Under the pieces are notes generated by a model. The model saw only the letters and a program-made list of their open reading frames with translations. It did no database searches and was not told the origin of the DNA. Position numbers and translations under genes: made by a program. DNA of 13,625 nucleotides from Flavobacterium psychrophilum (GTDB lineage Bacteria; Bacteroidota; Bacteroidia; Flavobacteriales; Flavobacteriaceae): assembly GCA_945861915.1 (NCBI GenBank), contig CAMAWK010000038.1, positions 1-13,625 of the forward strand. Reading direction: 5' to 3'. Below are positions 4,431 through 12,053 of the stretch, one piece after another (position 1 is the first letter of the stretch; each line of letters begins with the position of its first letter).

Positions 4431-5276
4431 ATGAAAAAGATTCTGTTTGTATTAGCTATGGTTTTGGCAAATTATTTTACTGAAGCCCAAATTAAAACAC
4501 CTTCGCCAAGTCCGAAATCTACCTTGACTCAAATGGTGGGTTTGACCGAAGTAGAAATTAATTATTCAAGACCAAGTGCAAAAGGGAGAGTTGTTTTTGG
4601 CGATTTAGTTCCTTTCGGAAAACTATGGCGAACTGGAGCCAATGAAAATTCAACTGTTTCGTTTAGCGAAGATGTGATTATCAATGGCAAAACATTGGCA
4701 AAAGGGAAATATGCATTGTTTACTACGCCAAAAGCTGATACTTGGGAAATTATTTTTTATACTACCACAGATAATTGGGGAACTCCAGAAAATTGGGAGG
4801 AAACTAAAGTAGCTTTGAGAGCAAACGCAACTCCAGAAATGATGGATAGAAACATGGAAAGTCTAACAATTGGTGTTAATAATTTAGATTCTAATTTTGG
4901 GATGTTAGAAATAGCTTGGGAAAAAACCTTAGTGGCACTAAAATTTGAAGTGCCTACCCAAAAAGCGGCTTTGGCAAATATCGAAAAAGCTTTGGCTGGA
5001 CCAACGGCAGGAGATTATTTTTCGTCGGCTCAGTATTTATTTCAGTCTAATATTGATGTAGCCAAATCGTTGGTGTATGTAAACAAAGCATTGGATATGA
5101 AACAAGAAAAACCATTTTGGTATTTGCGTTTAAAATCATTAATTCAAGCAAAAACAGGGGATAAAAAGGGTGCGATTGAAACAGCAAAACTATCTTTGAG
5201 CGCAGCAGAATTAGCCAAAAATCAAGATTATGTCAAAATGAATAAAGACAGCATCGAGGAATGGTCTAAAAAGTAA
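4431..5276 (+). CDS. Exported DUF2911-family protein with helical C-terminal tail
   Basis: A 281-residue protein starting with a clear signal peptide (MKK, hydrophobic core, cleavage probably near residue 20 after TEA). The DUF2911 domain follows at about 28-170: VEINYSRPSAKGR, VPFGKLWRTGANE, a LAKGKYALFT strand and WGTPENW. The C-terminal 90 residues are helical (alanine/lysine rich, with KALDM..KPFWYLRLKSLIQAKTGDKKGAIETAKLSL) and resemble one or two TPR-like hairpins. The DUF2911 family is common in Bacteroidota envelopes and its function is not established. The gene stands alone and ends at a strong terminator. Confidence 0.85.
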   Translation: MKKILFVLAMVLANYFTEAQIKTPSPSPKSTLTQMVGLTEVEINYSRPSAKGRVVFGDLVPFGKLWRTGANENSTVSFSEDVIINGKTLAKGKYALFTTPKADTWEIIFYTTTDNWGTPENWEETKVALRANATPEMMDRNMESLTIGVNNLDSNFGMLEIAWEKTLVALKFEVPTQKAALANIEKALAGPTAGDYFSSAQYLFQSNIDVAKSLVYVNKALDMKQEKPFWYLRLKSLIQAKTGDKKGAIETAKLSLSAAELAKNQDYVKMNKDSIEEWSKK

Positions 5277-5299
5277 TTTTGAGTTAAAAAAAATATAAT

Positions 5300-5339
5300 A
5301 ATTCCCGTTTTGATTCATTATCAAGACGGGAATTTTTTT
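5300..5339. terminator. Bidirectional terminator between DUF2911 and the symporter gene
   Basis: A 15-bp stem (5300-5314 with 5320-5334, one G-U pair) closes the loop TCATT and is followed on the plus strand by T7 (5333-5339). On the minus strand an AT-rich run containing eight T (complement of 5286-5293) follows, so the hairpin can serve both convergent genes. Confidence 0.92.
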
Positions 5340-5341
5340 GT

Positions 5342-7060
5342 TTAACAGGTTTTGGTTTTTCTGCATATACTGATTTGCAAAATATACGAAAACACAATTG
5401 TTAGCAACGCGCCGATGAAGTTGAGCCACAAATAGCCTAGTTTTTCTTGACCACTATCGTAGATGAAAATAGCAAAATAATAAATGATAAAAATGGCAAT
5501 TTGGCTAATGACAGCACTATAAAACACGGCTTTTGCCTGAACACGTTTTAAATAAAAACCCACCAAGAAAATGCCTAAAACGGTTCCGTAAAAAATAGAA
5601 CCAATAATATTGACCAATTGTATCAGATTTTCGAACAAAGTACCGATACTCGCAAAAAGAATAGCGATTATTCCCCAAAATAAAGTAAAAAATTGAGTAG
5701 CATTCAGATAATGTTTTTCTGTTTTTTTTTCCTTCAAATTTCGTTTGTAAATATCGATAGCAGTGGTCGAAGCTAATGCGTTGAGCCCAGAAGCGGTAGA
5801 AGACATAGCAGCAGAAATAATTACAGCCAACAATAATCCGATGAGACCTTTGGGTAAATAATGCAGGATAAAATGAAAAAACACATAATCTTTATCATTT
5901 GTTTCGCTGTTTTTATCGGCTTTCAAAATAATTTCTTTGGCTCGGTCTCTTAAGTCTTTTTCTTTGCCAGAAATACCTATTAATTCTTTGCGAAGAATTG
6001 GATTGTCATAATCCTGATTGAGTTGATCGATATACAAAAGATTAATCACTTTTTTATCTTCTGAAAGTGCTGCTAATTTTTTTTCTAAAGCGTGGTATTC
6101 ATTTTTATAAACCGAGTTTTCAATTGCAATTTTGTTATTAGGATTGAAATTTAAAGGCACAGGATTGAATTGAAAAAAAACAAAAACAAGTACACCTGTT
6201 AGTAAAATTAAGAACTGCATAGGAACTTTTAAAAGACCGTTCATAATTAATCCCATTTGGCTTTCTCGAACCGATTTTCCAGACAAATACCGTCCTACTT
6301 GAGATTGATCGGTACCAAAATAAGCTAATGCCAGAAAAAAACCACCTGTGATTCCGCTCCAAAAAGTGTATTTCACTTCGGGATTAAATGAAAAATCGAC
6401 AATATTCATTTTATCATTAGCACCTGCAATATGCAACGCATTATCAAAAGTCATATCGTTGGGCAAATAATATAAGATGAGAAAGAAAGTAATCAACATA
6501 CCTGACATAATCACAAACATCTGTTGTTTTTGGGTCACATTCACCGCTTTAGTCCCACCAGAAAAAGTGTAAATAATTACCAAAACACCAATTATAATAT
6601 TCATAATCGTAAGATTCCAACCCAGTAATGCTGATAAAATAATAGATGGCGCATAAATGGTTAGTCCTGTTCCTAAACCTCGTTGGACTAAAAATAGAAT
6701 AGCCGCTAGGGAACGAGTTTTTAAATCGAACCGTTTTTCTAGATATTCGTAGGCTGTAAAAATTTTATATTTATGATAAATGGGAATGAAAGTCGCACAA
6801 ATTACCACCATTGCTATGGGTAAGCCAAAATAAAACTGCAAAAATCCCATTCCATCATGATACGCCTGTCCGGGAGTAGAGAGGAAGGTGATTGCGCTGG
6901 CCTGTGTCGCCATAACCGAAAGTCCAACAGTGTGCCACGGAGTTTCGTTGCTACCTAAAATGTAATCTTCGACATTCTTGCTTCCTTTCGTTTTCCAAAC
7001 ACCATAAATAACTATGAATAATAGAGTTACGATTAAGACAATCCAATCAAATAGTTGCAT
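5342..7060 (-). CDS. Sodium/solute symporter (SSS/SLC5 family)
   Basis: A 572-residue inner-membrane carrier with about 13 predicted spans. Family signs are the N-terminal GSNETPWHTVGLSVMATQ region of the first repeat, FSGGTKAV after span 5, AYFGTDQSQVGRYLSGKS, and SAAMSSTASGLNALAS (417-431), where the Na2-site serines of the family lie. Between about 299 and 395 there is a hydrophilic, lysine/glutamate-rich insert of roughly 95 residues between two membrane spans, larger than a simple loop. Substrate cannot be read from sequence, but the SSS family carries sugars, sialic acid, amino acids and vitamins with sodium. It is the last gene of a tight minus-strand group, starting three bases after a membrane microprotein that itself follows a PIG-L deacetylase. 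A sugar or deacetylated amino-sugar cargo is therefore an inference. Confidence 0.9.
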   Translation of the reverse strand: MQLFDWIVLIVTLLFIVIYGVWKTKGSKNVEDYILGSNETPWHTVGLSVMATQASAITFLSTPGQAYHDGMGFLQFYFGLPIAMVVICATFIPIYHKYKIFTAYEYLEKRFDLKTRSLAAILFLVQRGLGTGLTIYAPSIILSALLGWNLTIMNIIIGVLVIIYTFSGGTKAVNVTQKQQMFVIMSGMLITFFLILYYLPNDMTFDNALHIAGANDKMNIVDFSFNPEVKYTFWSGITGGFFLALAYFGTDQSQVGRYLSGKSVRESQMGLIMNGLLKVPMQFLILLTGVLVFVFFQFNPVPLNFNPNNKIAIENSVYKNEYHALEKKLAALSEDKKVINLLYIDQLNQDYDNPILRKELIGISGKEKDLRDRAKEIILKADKNSETNDKDYVFFHFILHYLPKGLIGLLLAVIISAAMSSTASGLNALASTTAIDIYKRNLKEKKTEKHYLNATQFFTLFWGIIAILFASIGTLFENLIQLVNIIGSIFYGTVLGIFLVGFYLKRVQAKAVFYSAVISQIAIFIIYYFAIFIYDSGQEKLGYLWLNFIGALLTIVFSYILQISICRKTKTC

Positions 7061-7063
7061 AGC

Positions 7064-7171
7064 TTAAGAGTATAATTTCATTAAAAGGCAAAAAATAAAG
7101 ATGTAAATAGCATTTGCCACAATCACCCAAGTATAGCTTTTTTTCCAAATTTCGATTTTTTTATTTTCCAT
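7064..7171 (-). CDS. Single-pass membrane microprotein, 35 aa, symporter-linked
   Basis: ATG at 7171-7169 opens 35 codons to TAA at 7066-7064. The product has a charged start (MENKKIEIWKKSY) and then one hydrophobic span (TWVIVANAIYIFIFCLLM) with a short KLYS tail, so the N-terminus is probably cytoplasmic by the positive-inside rule. It lies six bases after the deacetylase stop and three bases before the symporter ATG, as expected for a translated, coupled gene. Several solute symporters are known to have small membrane partners (for example YhdT with PanF), which makes a symporter subunit a reasonable guess. I do not recognise the family itself. Confidence 0.75.
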   Translation of the reverse strand: MENKKIEIWKKSYTWVIVANAIYIFIFCLLMKLYS

Positions 7172-7177
7172 AATTGG

Positions 7178-9709
7178 CTATTTATTGTTTTGATTTTTAG
7201 GAGAATCGACTGTGTTTTTTAAGGAAATAATATTGGCTAATAATCGATACGCACCAGAAACGCCTTCGGGTAATTCTCTAAAAAAACTTAATCCAGTGTA
7301 AATATAATAGCCTTTGCCAAATGGTGCTACTAATAAAGCTCCGTTTTTTGGTGTTTCGCCTTTATCATTTGACGAAATAATAGGAGTGAAGGCAGGATCA
7401 AATTCTTTTGGATAATACAAACCTTGTTCTTGTATCCAATTTTCAAAATCTTTGACTGTAATTTTGTTTGGAAAATGTAAGACTGCGTGTTCTGGTGCCA
7501 AAAATCGAACGGCTGCATTTTCTTCGGTTACTCGGTCGTTTGAAATTTTCAAAGGAAACGGAGCAATTTCGGAGGTTACAATATCATGAGATGTGTTGTA
7601 TTGAACTACCATCGTTTTGCCATTTTTTACAAAATCAAAAAGGAGTTCTTGTTTACTTGCCAATTTTTCTAGAACATTATAGGCTCTAATTCCAGTAATT
7701 ATTACATCCAATTCGGATAGTTTTTCCACTGAAATTTCTTCAGGTTTTAGTAGTGTAACAGCATATCCCATTTGTTTCAATCCTTTCGGCACCTCGTCGC
7801 CAGCCCCCATGATGTAACCTATTTTTTCGTTGTTTGTTTTTAAGTCTAATCGAACCAACTTTGCTTCGGCGGTTTGAAGCACTTGTTGTTTGGTAATATG
7901 AGGATAATCAATGGTAATTTGCTCTTTGTCGAATCGTTTATTGTCAATAGTAACTACACCAGTTGCAATAGCCTCCTCAGCTTGATTTGGAGGTGTGACT
8001 GTAAAAAAGACAATTTGTTCAGCTCCTTTTTTAGTTAAATCAAAAGAGATGGAGTTTGGTGAAACTAACCAATTTCGAGGTAATTCTAGTTTTACTGTTC
8101 CTTTTAAATTATCTTTCCCAGCTTTAATTTTCACCGCAATAGATTGTTTATTAGAGTTTTTAAACAAAATTACTTTGTCAAGTAGATGAACACTTACTTC
8201 GGGAGCAATATCTAGAAATCGATACATTTCCCCTTTCACATCATCATTGTATTTGTAAACAACTGTACGTTCAAAAGGAATTTCTATTCCGTTGATTACA
8301 ATAGTAAAAACTACTTTGGTGTTTCTAATTATGTCAGGAACTCCAATATTTTTTTGATCTGAAACTTGATACATTCCCACGCTTCCTTTTTCTTTTAGCC
8401 AATGGGGTTGCGTATATTCTGAAATTGTAGGTAATTGTAAATCAATGTTTATTTCTTGTGAAATATTGTTTGTGAGAGTTTTATTTTGTGAAATTGTCTT
8501 TTGGTCAGGATAAGTGGTTATGCTTTTTAGTTCAATAGCAATTTTACTTCTGTTAATGGCTTCTAATTTTAGTTGAATTAAATTATTCGAACTAACTTCA
8601 GGTTTGGAAGATACAGCTTCAAGAAATAAACCTGAACAAGCAGCAATGCAATTTTTAACTTCCTCCAATTTGATATTTTTCCAATGCGTATCATCTAGTA
8701 ATTGAATCATTGAATATACTTTGACTAAGTCAGAAACGCTAACTTCTGAATTTTTAAAATCAAATTGAGTGCCTATTTTAGTGAGTAATTCTCCAATCGG
8801 TTTTCCGCCTGAAACTCGATTCCAACTTGTGTCGATTCCTTCAAAAATGGAACGATTGTCGGCTGGATTTTCGCCATTAATGAGTTCTAAATAGTCTATT
8901 TCTTCCCCACGACTTCCTGTGCTGCCAAATCCTTGCGATTGATGGCAACTTCTGCTCAAAGCGGCGATTTCTTGGTTTGATTTACCGATGGATTCGTAAT
9001 AAACGCCTGTTTGTATGGGAATAAAATTCGATTTATCGGCGGCTGCAAATTTTTCTTTGCTTCCGTAAAAAAACCAAGAGGGATTAAAAAACTGACGTTT
9101 TACCTGCCAAGGCTTTACATAGTTCAGTTGTTCTGGAAAAACGGTTGGATTATTCGATTGGTTAAAACTTTCGAAACTTAGCATCGCCGAAGCGGTATGA
9201 TGACCATGAGTTGTTCCTGGAGTTCGATGATCAAAACGATTAATGATAATATCGGGTTGAAATTTTCTAATAGCCCAAATCACATCAGAAAGTACCTTTG
9301 TTTTATCCCAAATTTCTAATGTTTCATCTGGATTTTTAGAAAAGCCAAAATCAATGGCACGAGTAAATAATTGTTCACCTCCGTCTATTTTTCTGGCTTC
9401 GATCAATTCTTGAGTACGAATAACGCCCAGTAATTCTCTAAGTTGTGGACCAATTAGATTTTGTCCGCCATCGCCACGAGTGAGAGATAAATAGGCTGTT
9501 CTAGCTTTGGTTTCATTGGATAAGTAGGAAATTAAACGAGTATTTTCGTCGTCTGGATGAGCTGCAATGAAAAGTACAGAACCTAAGAAATTTAGTTTTT
9601 GTATTTGGTTGTAAATCTCAACCGAATTTAGTTTTTTAGGTTGTTGAGCAATACTACTTTGAGATAAAAAAAGGAGTGCTGTAAGAGTTAGAAATAAAGA
9701 TTTTTGCAT
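7178..9709 (-). CDS. Exported PIG-L/LmbE-type deacetylase with C-terminal GATase-like domain
   Basis: An 843-residue protein with a signal peptide (about 1-21, MQKSLFLTLTALLFLSQSSIAQ). The PIG-L deacetylase domain (about 40-280) has the zinc motif AHPDDE (50-55, ligands H51 and D54) and H168-G-H-H171 for the distal metal site. These zinc enzymes remove acetyl from N-acetylglucosamine-type substrates. A middle beta-rich region (about 500-605) reads like an NEW3-type immunoglobulin-like domain (LPRNWLVSP, VFFTVTPP). Residues 618-835 resemble a class I glutamine amidotransferase-like or ThuA-like fold (GYIMGAGDEVPKGLKQMGY, DVIITGIRAYN, GKTMVVQYNTSHD), with no cysteine nucleophile visible. Enzymes of this size are exported and unlike the small BshB of bacillithiol synthesis. 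It is followed at once by the microprotein and the symporter, suggesting that it processes a compound for uptake. Confidence 0.88.
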   Translation of the reverse strand: MQKSLFLTLTALLFLSQSSIAQQPKKLNSVEIYNQIQKLNFLGSVLFIAAHPDDENTRLISYLSNETKARTAYLSLTRGDGGQNLIGPQLRELLGVIRTQELIEARKIDGGEQLFTRAIDFGFSKNPDETLEIWDKTKVLSDVIWAIRKFQPDIIINRFDHRTPGTTHGHHTASAMLSFESFNQSNNPTVFPEQLNYVKPWQVKRQFFNPSWFFYGSKEKFAAADKSNFIPIQTGVYYESIGKSNQEIAALSRSCHQSQGFGSTGSRGEEIDYLELINGENPADNRSIFEGIDTSWNRVSGGKPIGELLTKIGTQFDFKNSEVSVSDLVKVYSMIQLLDDTHWKNIKLEEVKNCIAACSGLFLEAVSSKPEVSSNNLIQLKLEAINRSKIAIELKSITTYPDQKTISQNKTLTNNISQEINIDLQLPTISEYTQPHWLKEKGSVGMYQVSDQKNIGVPDIIRNTKVVFTIVINGIEIPFERTVVYKYNDDVKGEMYRFLDIAPEVSVHLLDKVILFKNSNKQSIAVKIKAGKDNLKGTVKLELPRNWLVSPNSISFDLTKKGAEQIVFFTVTPPNQAEEAIATGVVTIDNKRFDKEQITIDYPHITKQQVLQTAEAKLVRLDLKTNNEKIGYIMGAGDEVPKGLKQMGYAVTLLKPEEISVEKLSELDVIITGIRAYNVLEKLASKQELLFDFVKNGKTMVVQYNTSHDIVTSEIAPFPLKISNDRVTEENAAVRFLAPEHAVLHFPNKITVKDFENWIQEQGLYYPKEFDPAFTPIISSNDKGETPKNGALLVAPFGKGYYIYTGLSFFRELPEGVSGAYRLLANIISLKNTVDSPKNQNNK

Positions 9710-9781
9710 TTTTTAGAATGATTATTTAACTGTCATTTTTGTTTTTAGTTAACAATAAGTAAGCCATTTTAGCTAGATTCA

Positions 9782-10363
9782 TCAAAGATTGTTTAAGTAA
9801 TCATATACTTTGTCTGTAGGTAATCCCATAACATTGGCATACGAACCTTCAATTTTTGAAACACCCACAAAACCAATCCATTCTTGAATTCCGTAGGCAC
9901 CTGCTTTGTCGAATGGCTGGTAGTTTTGAATATAATAATAAATATCATTACTACTTAATTCATTGAAAGTTACTTTTGTTACTTCATGTAGTAGTTTAGT
10001 GTTTGAATTTGTTTTAAAACACACAGAAGTAATAACTTCGTGAGTAGAATTTGATAACGATTTAAGAATTTTGAACGCATCTTCTTCGTCTTTTGGTTTG
10101 CCTAATGCTTTGCTGTTGTGCCAAACAATGGTGTCACTTGTGATAAGAATGTCGTTAGGTTGTAAGTCGACTTCAAAAGCCTTGGCTTTTAATTCAGCTA
10201 AGAAATTAGTAATTTCTTCTCGTTTCAAGGTTTCGGGAAATATTTCTTTCACTTCTTTTAGTCGTATTTCAAAATCTAGATCTAAATCTTTAAAGAATTG
10301 CTGTCGTCTAGGAGATCCGGAAGCAAGAATTAAATTGTATTTTTTTAGTTTGTTTTTGAGCAT
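9782..10363 (-). CDS. maf: Maf-family nucleoside triphosphate pyrophosphatase
   Basis: A 193-residue house-cleaning enzyme that hydrolyses non-canonical or dTTP/UTP-type nucleotides to monophosphates. Motifs are LASGSPRR (13-20), the acidic ITSDTIV with D77, GKP (88-90), and DKAGAYGIQ (152-160), which matches the YhdE (dTTP/UTP) branch of Maf better than YceF. Length is typical. It lies 72 bases upstream of the deacetylase gene and 56 bases downstream of the DUF2752 gene, so it is probably part of one minus-strand transcription unit. No promoter of the standard form is visible in front of it. Confidence 0.93.
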   Translation of the reverse strand: MLKNKLKKYNLILASGSPRRQQFFKDLDLDFEIRLKEVKEIFPETLKREEITNFLAELKAKAFEVDLQPNDILITSDTIVWHNSKALGKPKDEEDAFKILKSLSNSTHEVITSVCFKTNSNTKLLHEVTKVTFNELSSNDIYYYIQNYQPFDKAGAYGIQEWIGFVGVSKIEGSYANVMGLPTDKVYDYLNNL

Positions 10364-10419
10364 ATTTTGGTTGTTTAAAAGAATATGTTGAGGTAATTTT
10401 TTATTGTAATAGTTTGATT

Positions 10420-10698
10420 TTAAGTGTTTTTGTAAACGAAACCACCTATCATAAATAAACTAGTCAGCATAGCTATCACAAAAAGTAGTTTTGAGTTGTT
10501 TTCTCTTTTGAAAATAAAATTACAGCCTAGTATGGTAATAAAAATCAAAATCAAATAAACGGCTGGATAGGTGTAAAAAGCTTCTGCGTAATTTCCTTTT
10601 ATAATTTCGATAATAGAGCGTTGCAAGCCACACCCTAGACATTCGACGTTGAAAAGAGTTTTGAATAAGCAGGGAAGTAGGTAGTTTTCTAAATCCAT
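10420..10698 (-). CDS. DUF2752 small membrane protein
   Basis: With the start at 10698 the product has 92 residues. The DUF2752 signature is C10 (LPCLFK), then ECLGCGLQR with C20, C23 and R27, followed by IIKGNYAEAF and two hydrophobic spans (about 42-61 and 71-87). Function is unknown; the paired cysteines suggest metal or redox chemistry, which is inference. The same frame extends upstream to an ATG at 10842, but that would place this start two bases from the divergent Smr gene start, leaving no room for promoters, and the extra 48 residues match nothing in the family. I therefore chose the Met directly before the domain. Confidence 0.8.
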   Translation of the reverse strand: MDLENYLLPCLFKTLFNVECLGCGLQRSIIEIIKGNYAEAFYTYPAVYLILIFITILGCNFIFKRENNSKLLFVIAMLTSLFMIGGFVYKNT

Positions 10699-10754
10699 TC
10701 GTTGCGATTGGTAATAAAAAGAATTGGGTATTATAAATGCTATTTTAAAGTTTC

Positions 10755-10771
10755 TTACTTTTGGAAAGTAA
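10755..10771. promoter_or_regulatory. Perfect hairpin or operator in the divergent region
   Basis: TTACTTT (10755-10761) and AAAGTAA (10765-10771) form a perfect 7-bp inverted repeat around TGG, between the divergent DUF2752 and Smr genes. It lacks a T tract, so it fits an operator or a leader hairpin better than a terminator. I could not find a full promoter on either side. Confidence 0.35.
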
Positions 10772-10844
10772 CGGTTAAAAGTATAAAAAAGATTTAGTTT
10801 TTGGGTCAATTTTAGAACAAATAAAATCAGTAAATTTTGCAATT

Positions 10845-11396
10845 ATGTTTAGTAAAGGAGATAGAGTTAGTGTTTTAGACGAAGCGATTAATGGTGTTGT
10901 GATTTCTGTAAAAAATACTGAAGTTAGCATTGAAACTGAAGACGGATTCTTGATGACTTTTTTTGTCAACGAATTAATTAAAATAAACAATGCCAATGAA
11001 TTAAATAACGCTATTAGAAGTTTTAATACTCAAAGTATTGCAAAGGAAAAAGAAATTCCAAAGCCTAGAAGTTTTGTTAAAGAACGCAAAAACAAGCCTT
11101 ATTTTTCGGCTCCAGAATTTGATTTGCATATCGAAAAGTTAGTTCCTAATCATCGAGGCATGTCGAATTATGACATTCTAACATTGCAATCAGAAACAGC
11201 AAAACGACATCTTGATTTTGCAATCCGAAATCGTATTCCTAAAATTGTTTTAATTCACGGAGTTGGTGAAGGAATTCTGAAAGCCGAATTAGATTTTTTA
11301 TTAGGTCGCTACGATAATATTGATTTCCGTGAAGCGAATTATCAAAAATATGGCTTGGGAGCAACAGAGGTTTTTATCAAACAGAATTCGAAGTAA
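10845..11396 (+). CDS. Smr-domain protein (MutS2-like C-terminal nuclease domain)
   Basis: A 183-residue protein. The N-terminal 45 residues form a small beta domain (KGDRVSVLDEAINGVV..VSIETEDGF) like the DUF2027 or KOW-like start of its family. A charged linker follows (about 60-88), then an Smr domain (about 91-179) with D93-L-H95, IVLIHGVGEG (134-143) and GATEVFI (172-178). Smr domains in MutS2 and stand-alone proteins are nucleases that nick DNA or cleave RNA, for example on collided ribosomes. Flavobacterial proteins of this kind are often called MutS-like although they have no MutS core. Start: the ATG at 10845 follows TAAATTTTG (10831-10839), a near match to a -7 box, which would leave almost no leader. 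It converges with the GNAT gene. Confidence 0.88.
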   Translation: MFSKGDRVSVLDEAINGVVISVKNTEVSIETEDGFLMTFFVNELIKINNANELNNAIRSFNTQSIAKEKEIPKPRSFVKERKNKPYFSAPEFDLHIEKLVPNHRGMSNYDILTLQSETAKRHLDFAIRNRIPKIVLIHGVGEGILKAELDFLLGRYDNIDFREANYQKYGLGATEVFIKQNSK

Positions 11397-11406
11397 TTTA
11401 AGTCAG

Positions 11407-11430
11407 AACTAATTGTAAATTAAATTGGTT
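11407..11430. terminator. Weak hairpin between convergent Smr and GNAT genes
   Basis: AACTAATT (11407-11414) pairs with AATTGGTT (11423-11430) through one U-G pair. It is AT-rich, followed only by ATTTTA, and touches the GNAT stop codon, so it is a poor terminator candidate. Confidence 0.3.
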
Positions 11431-11878
11431 ATTTTACTGTAAGGTCATAAGAATAGAGTACTTCGTCTCTAACAAATCCCATTTTGTGATATAATCCTTG
11501 AGCAATTAGATTGTTTTTGGCGGTGCGTAATCGAATTAAATTAGAACCCAATTCTTTAGCAAGGGAAACAGTTTCTAGAATTAGTTTTTCGCCAATTCCT
11601 TTTTTTCTAATAGTTGAATCGACAAATAAGTCATTCAGGATTAAAATTTTATTGAGAGCTAAAGAAGAAAAAGTAATGTAAATCAGCGTAAATCCGATTG
11701 CTTTTTCTGGATTTTCTTCGTCAAAAGCCATGAAAACTATAGCTTCATTATTTTCAATTCGTTCTTTTAAATAAGATTTGTGTTTTTCATGATTAGACGG
11801 TTTTTTGTAAAAAACAACATATTGGTCAAATAAAGATGTCAATTGTTCTAAGTCTAATAGTGTGGCTCTTCGAATCAT
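11429..11878 (-). CDS. GNAT-family N-acetyltransferase
   Basis: A 149-residue acetyl-CoA-dependent acetyltransferase. It begins at the usual IRRATLLDLEQL helix. The core strands IVFMAF (47-52) and IGFTLIYI (61-68) are followed by LNDLFVD (81-87) and the acetyl-CoA pyrophosphate loop RKKGIG (91-96), within the family pattern Q/RxxGxG/A. The end shows RLRTAKNNLIAQGLYHKMGF with the common tyrosine Y130. The acceptor substrate cannot be told. It is a single gene, convergent with the Smr gene and divergent from the porin-like gene. Confidence 0.9.
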   Translation of the reverse strand: MIRRATLLDLEQLTSLFDQYVVFYKKPSNHEKHKSYLKERIENNEAIVFMAFDEENPEKAIGFTLIYITFSSLALNKILILNDLFVDSTIRKKGIGEKLILETVSLAKELGSNLIRLRTAKNNLIAQGLYHKMGFVRDEVLYSYDLTVK

Positions 11879-11901
11879 GTTTTTGGTTGATTTATGATTT
11901 A

Positions 11902-11934
11902 TAAATATATGTAAATTTCATCTACAACGCCAAA
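11902..11934 (-). promoter_or_regulatory. Possible promoter of the GNAT gene
   Basis: Minus-strand TTTG (11934-11931), 21-base spacer, TATATTTA (11909-11902), one base off the TAnnTTTG consensus, 23 bases before the ATG. Confidence 0.45.
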
Positions 11935-12007
11935 CAATATTAAAACTTTAAAAATTATTGATAATTCAATTTGAATAATATATTTTTTAAAGATTATTTT
12001 TAAATAC

Positions 12008-12015
12008 TACATTTG
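12008..12015 (+). promoter_or_regulatory. -7 box upstream of the porin-like gene
   Basis: TACATTTG fits TAnnTTTG exactly and predicts a leader of about 30 bases before the ATG at 12054. No -33 TTG at normal spacing is seen. The surrounding 175-base interval is extremely AT-rich. Confidence 0.5.
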
Positions 12016-12053
12016 GAAATTATTTATCAAGTTTTAAGTCATATAATAATATA

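Noticed and set aside
9726-9767. 13-codon minus-strand frame (MAYLLLTKNKNDS) between maf and the deacetylase
   Set aside because: Too short to distinguish from chance in AT-rich sequence, and no promoter or conservation can be shown.
10071-10391. Plus-strand open frame of 106 codons opposite maf
   Set aside because: Serine/lysine-rich mirror of the Maf coding strand, with no motif; the minus-strand maf motifs are unambiguous.
10699-10842. N-terminal extension of the DUF2752 protein
   Set aside because: It would leave two bases between divergent start codons and adds residues unlike the family.
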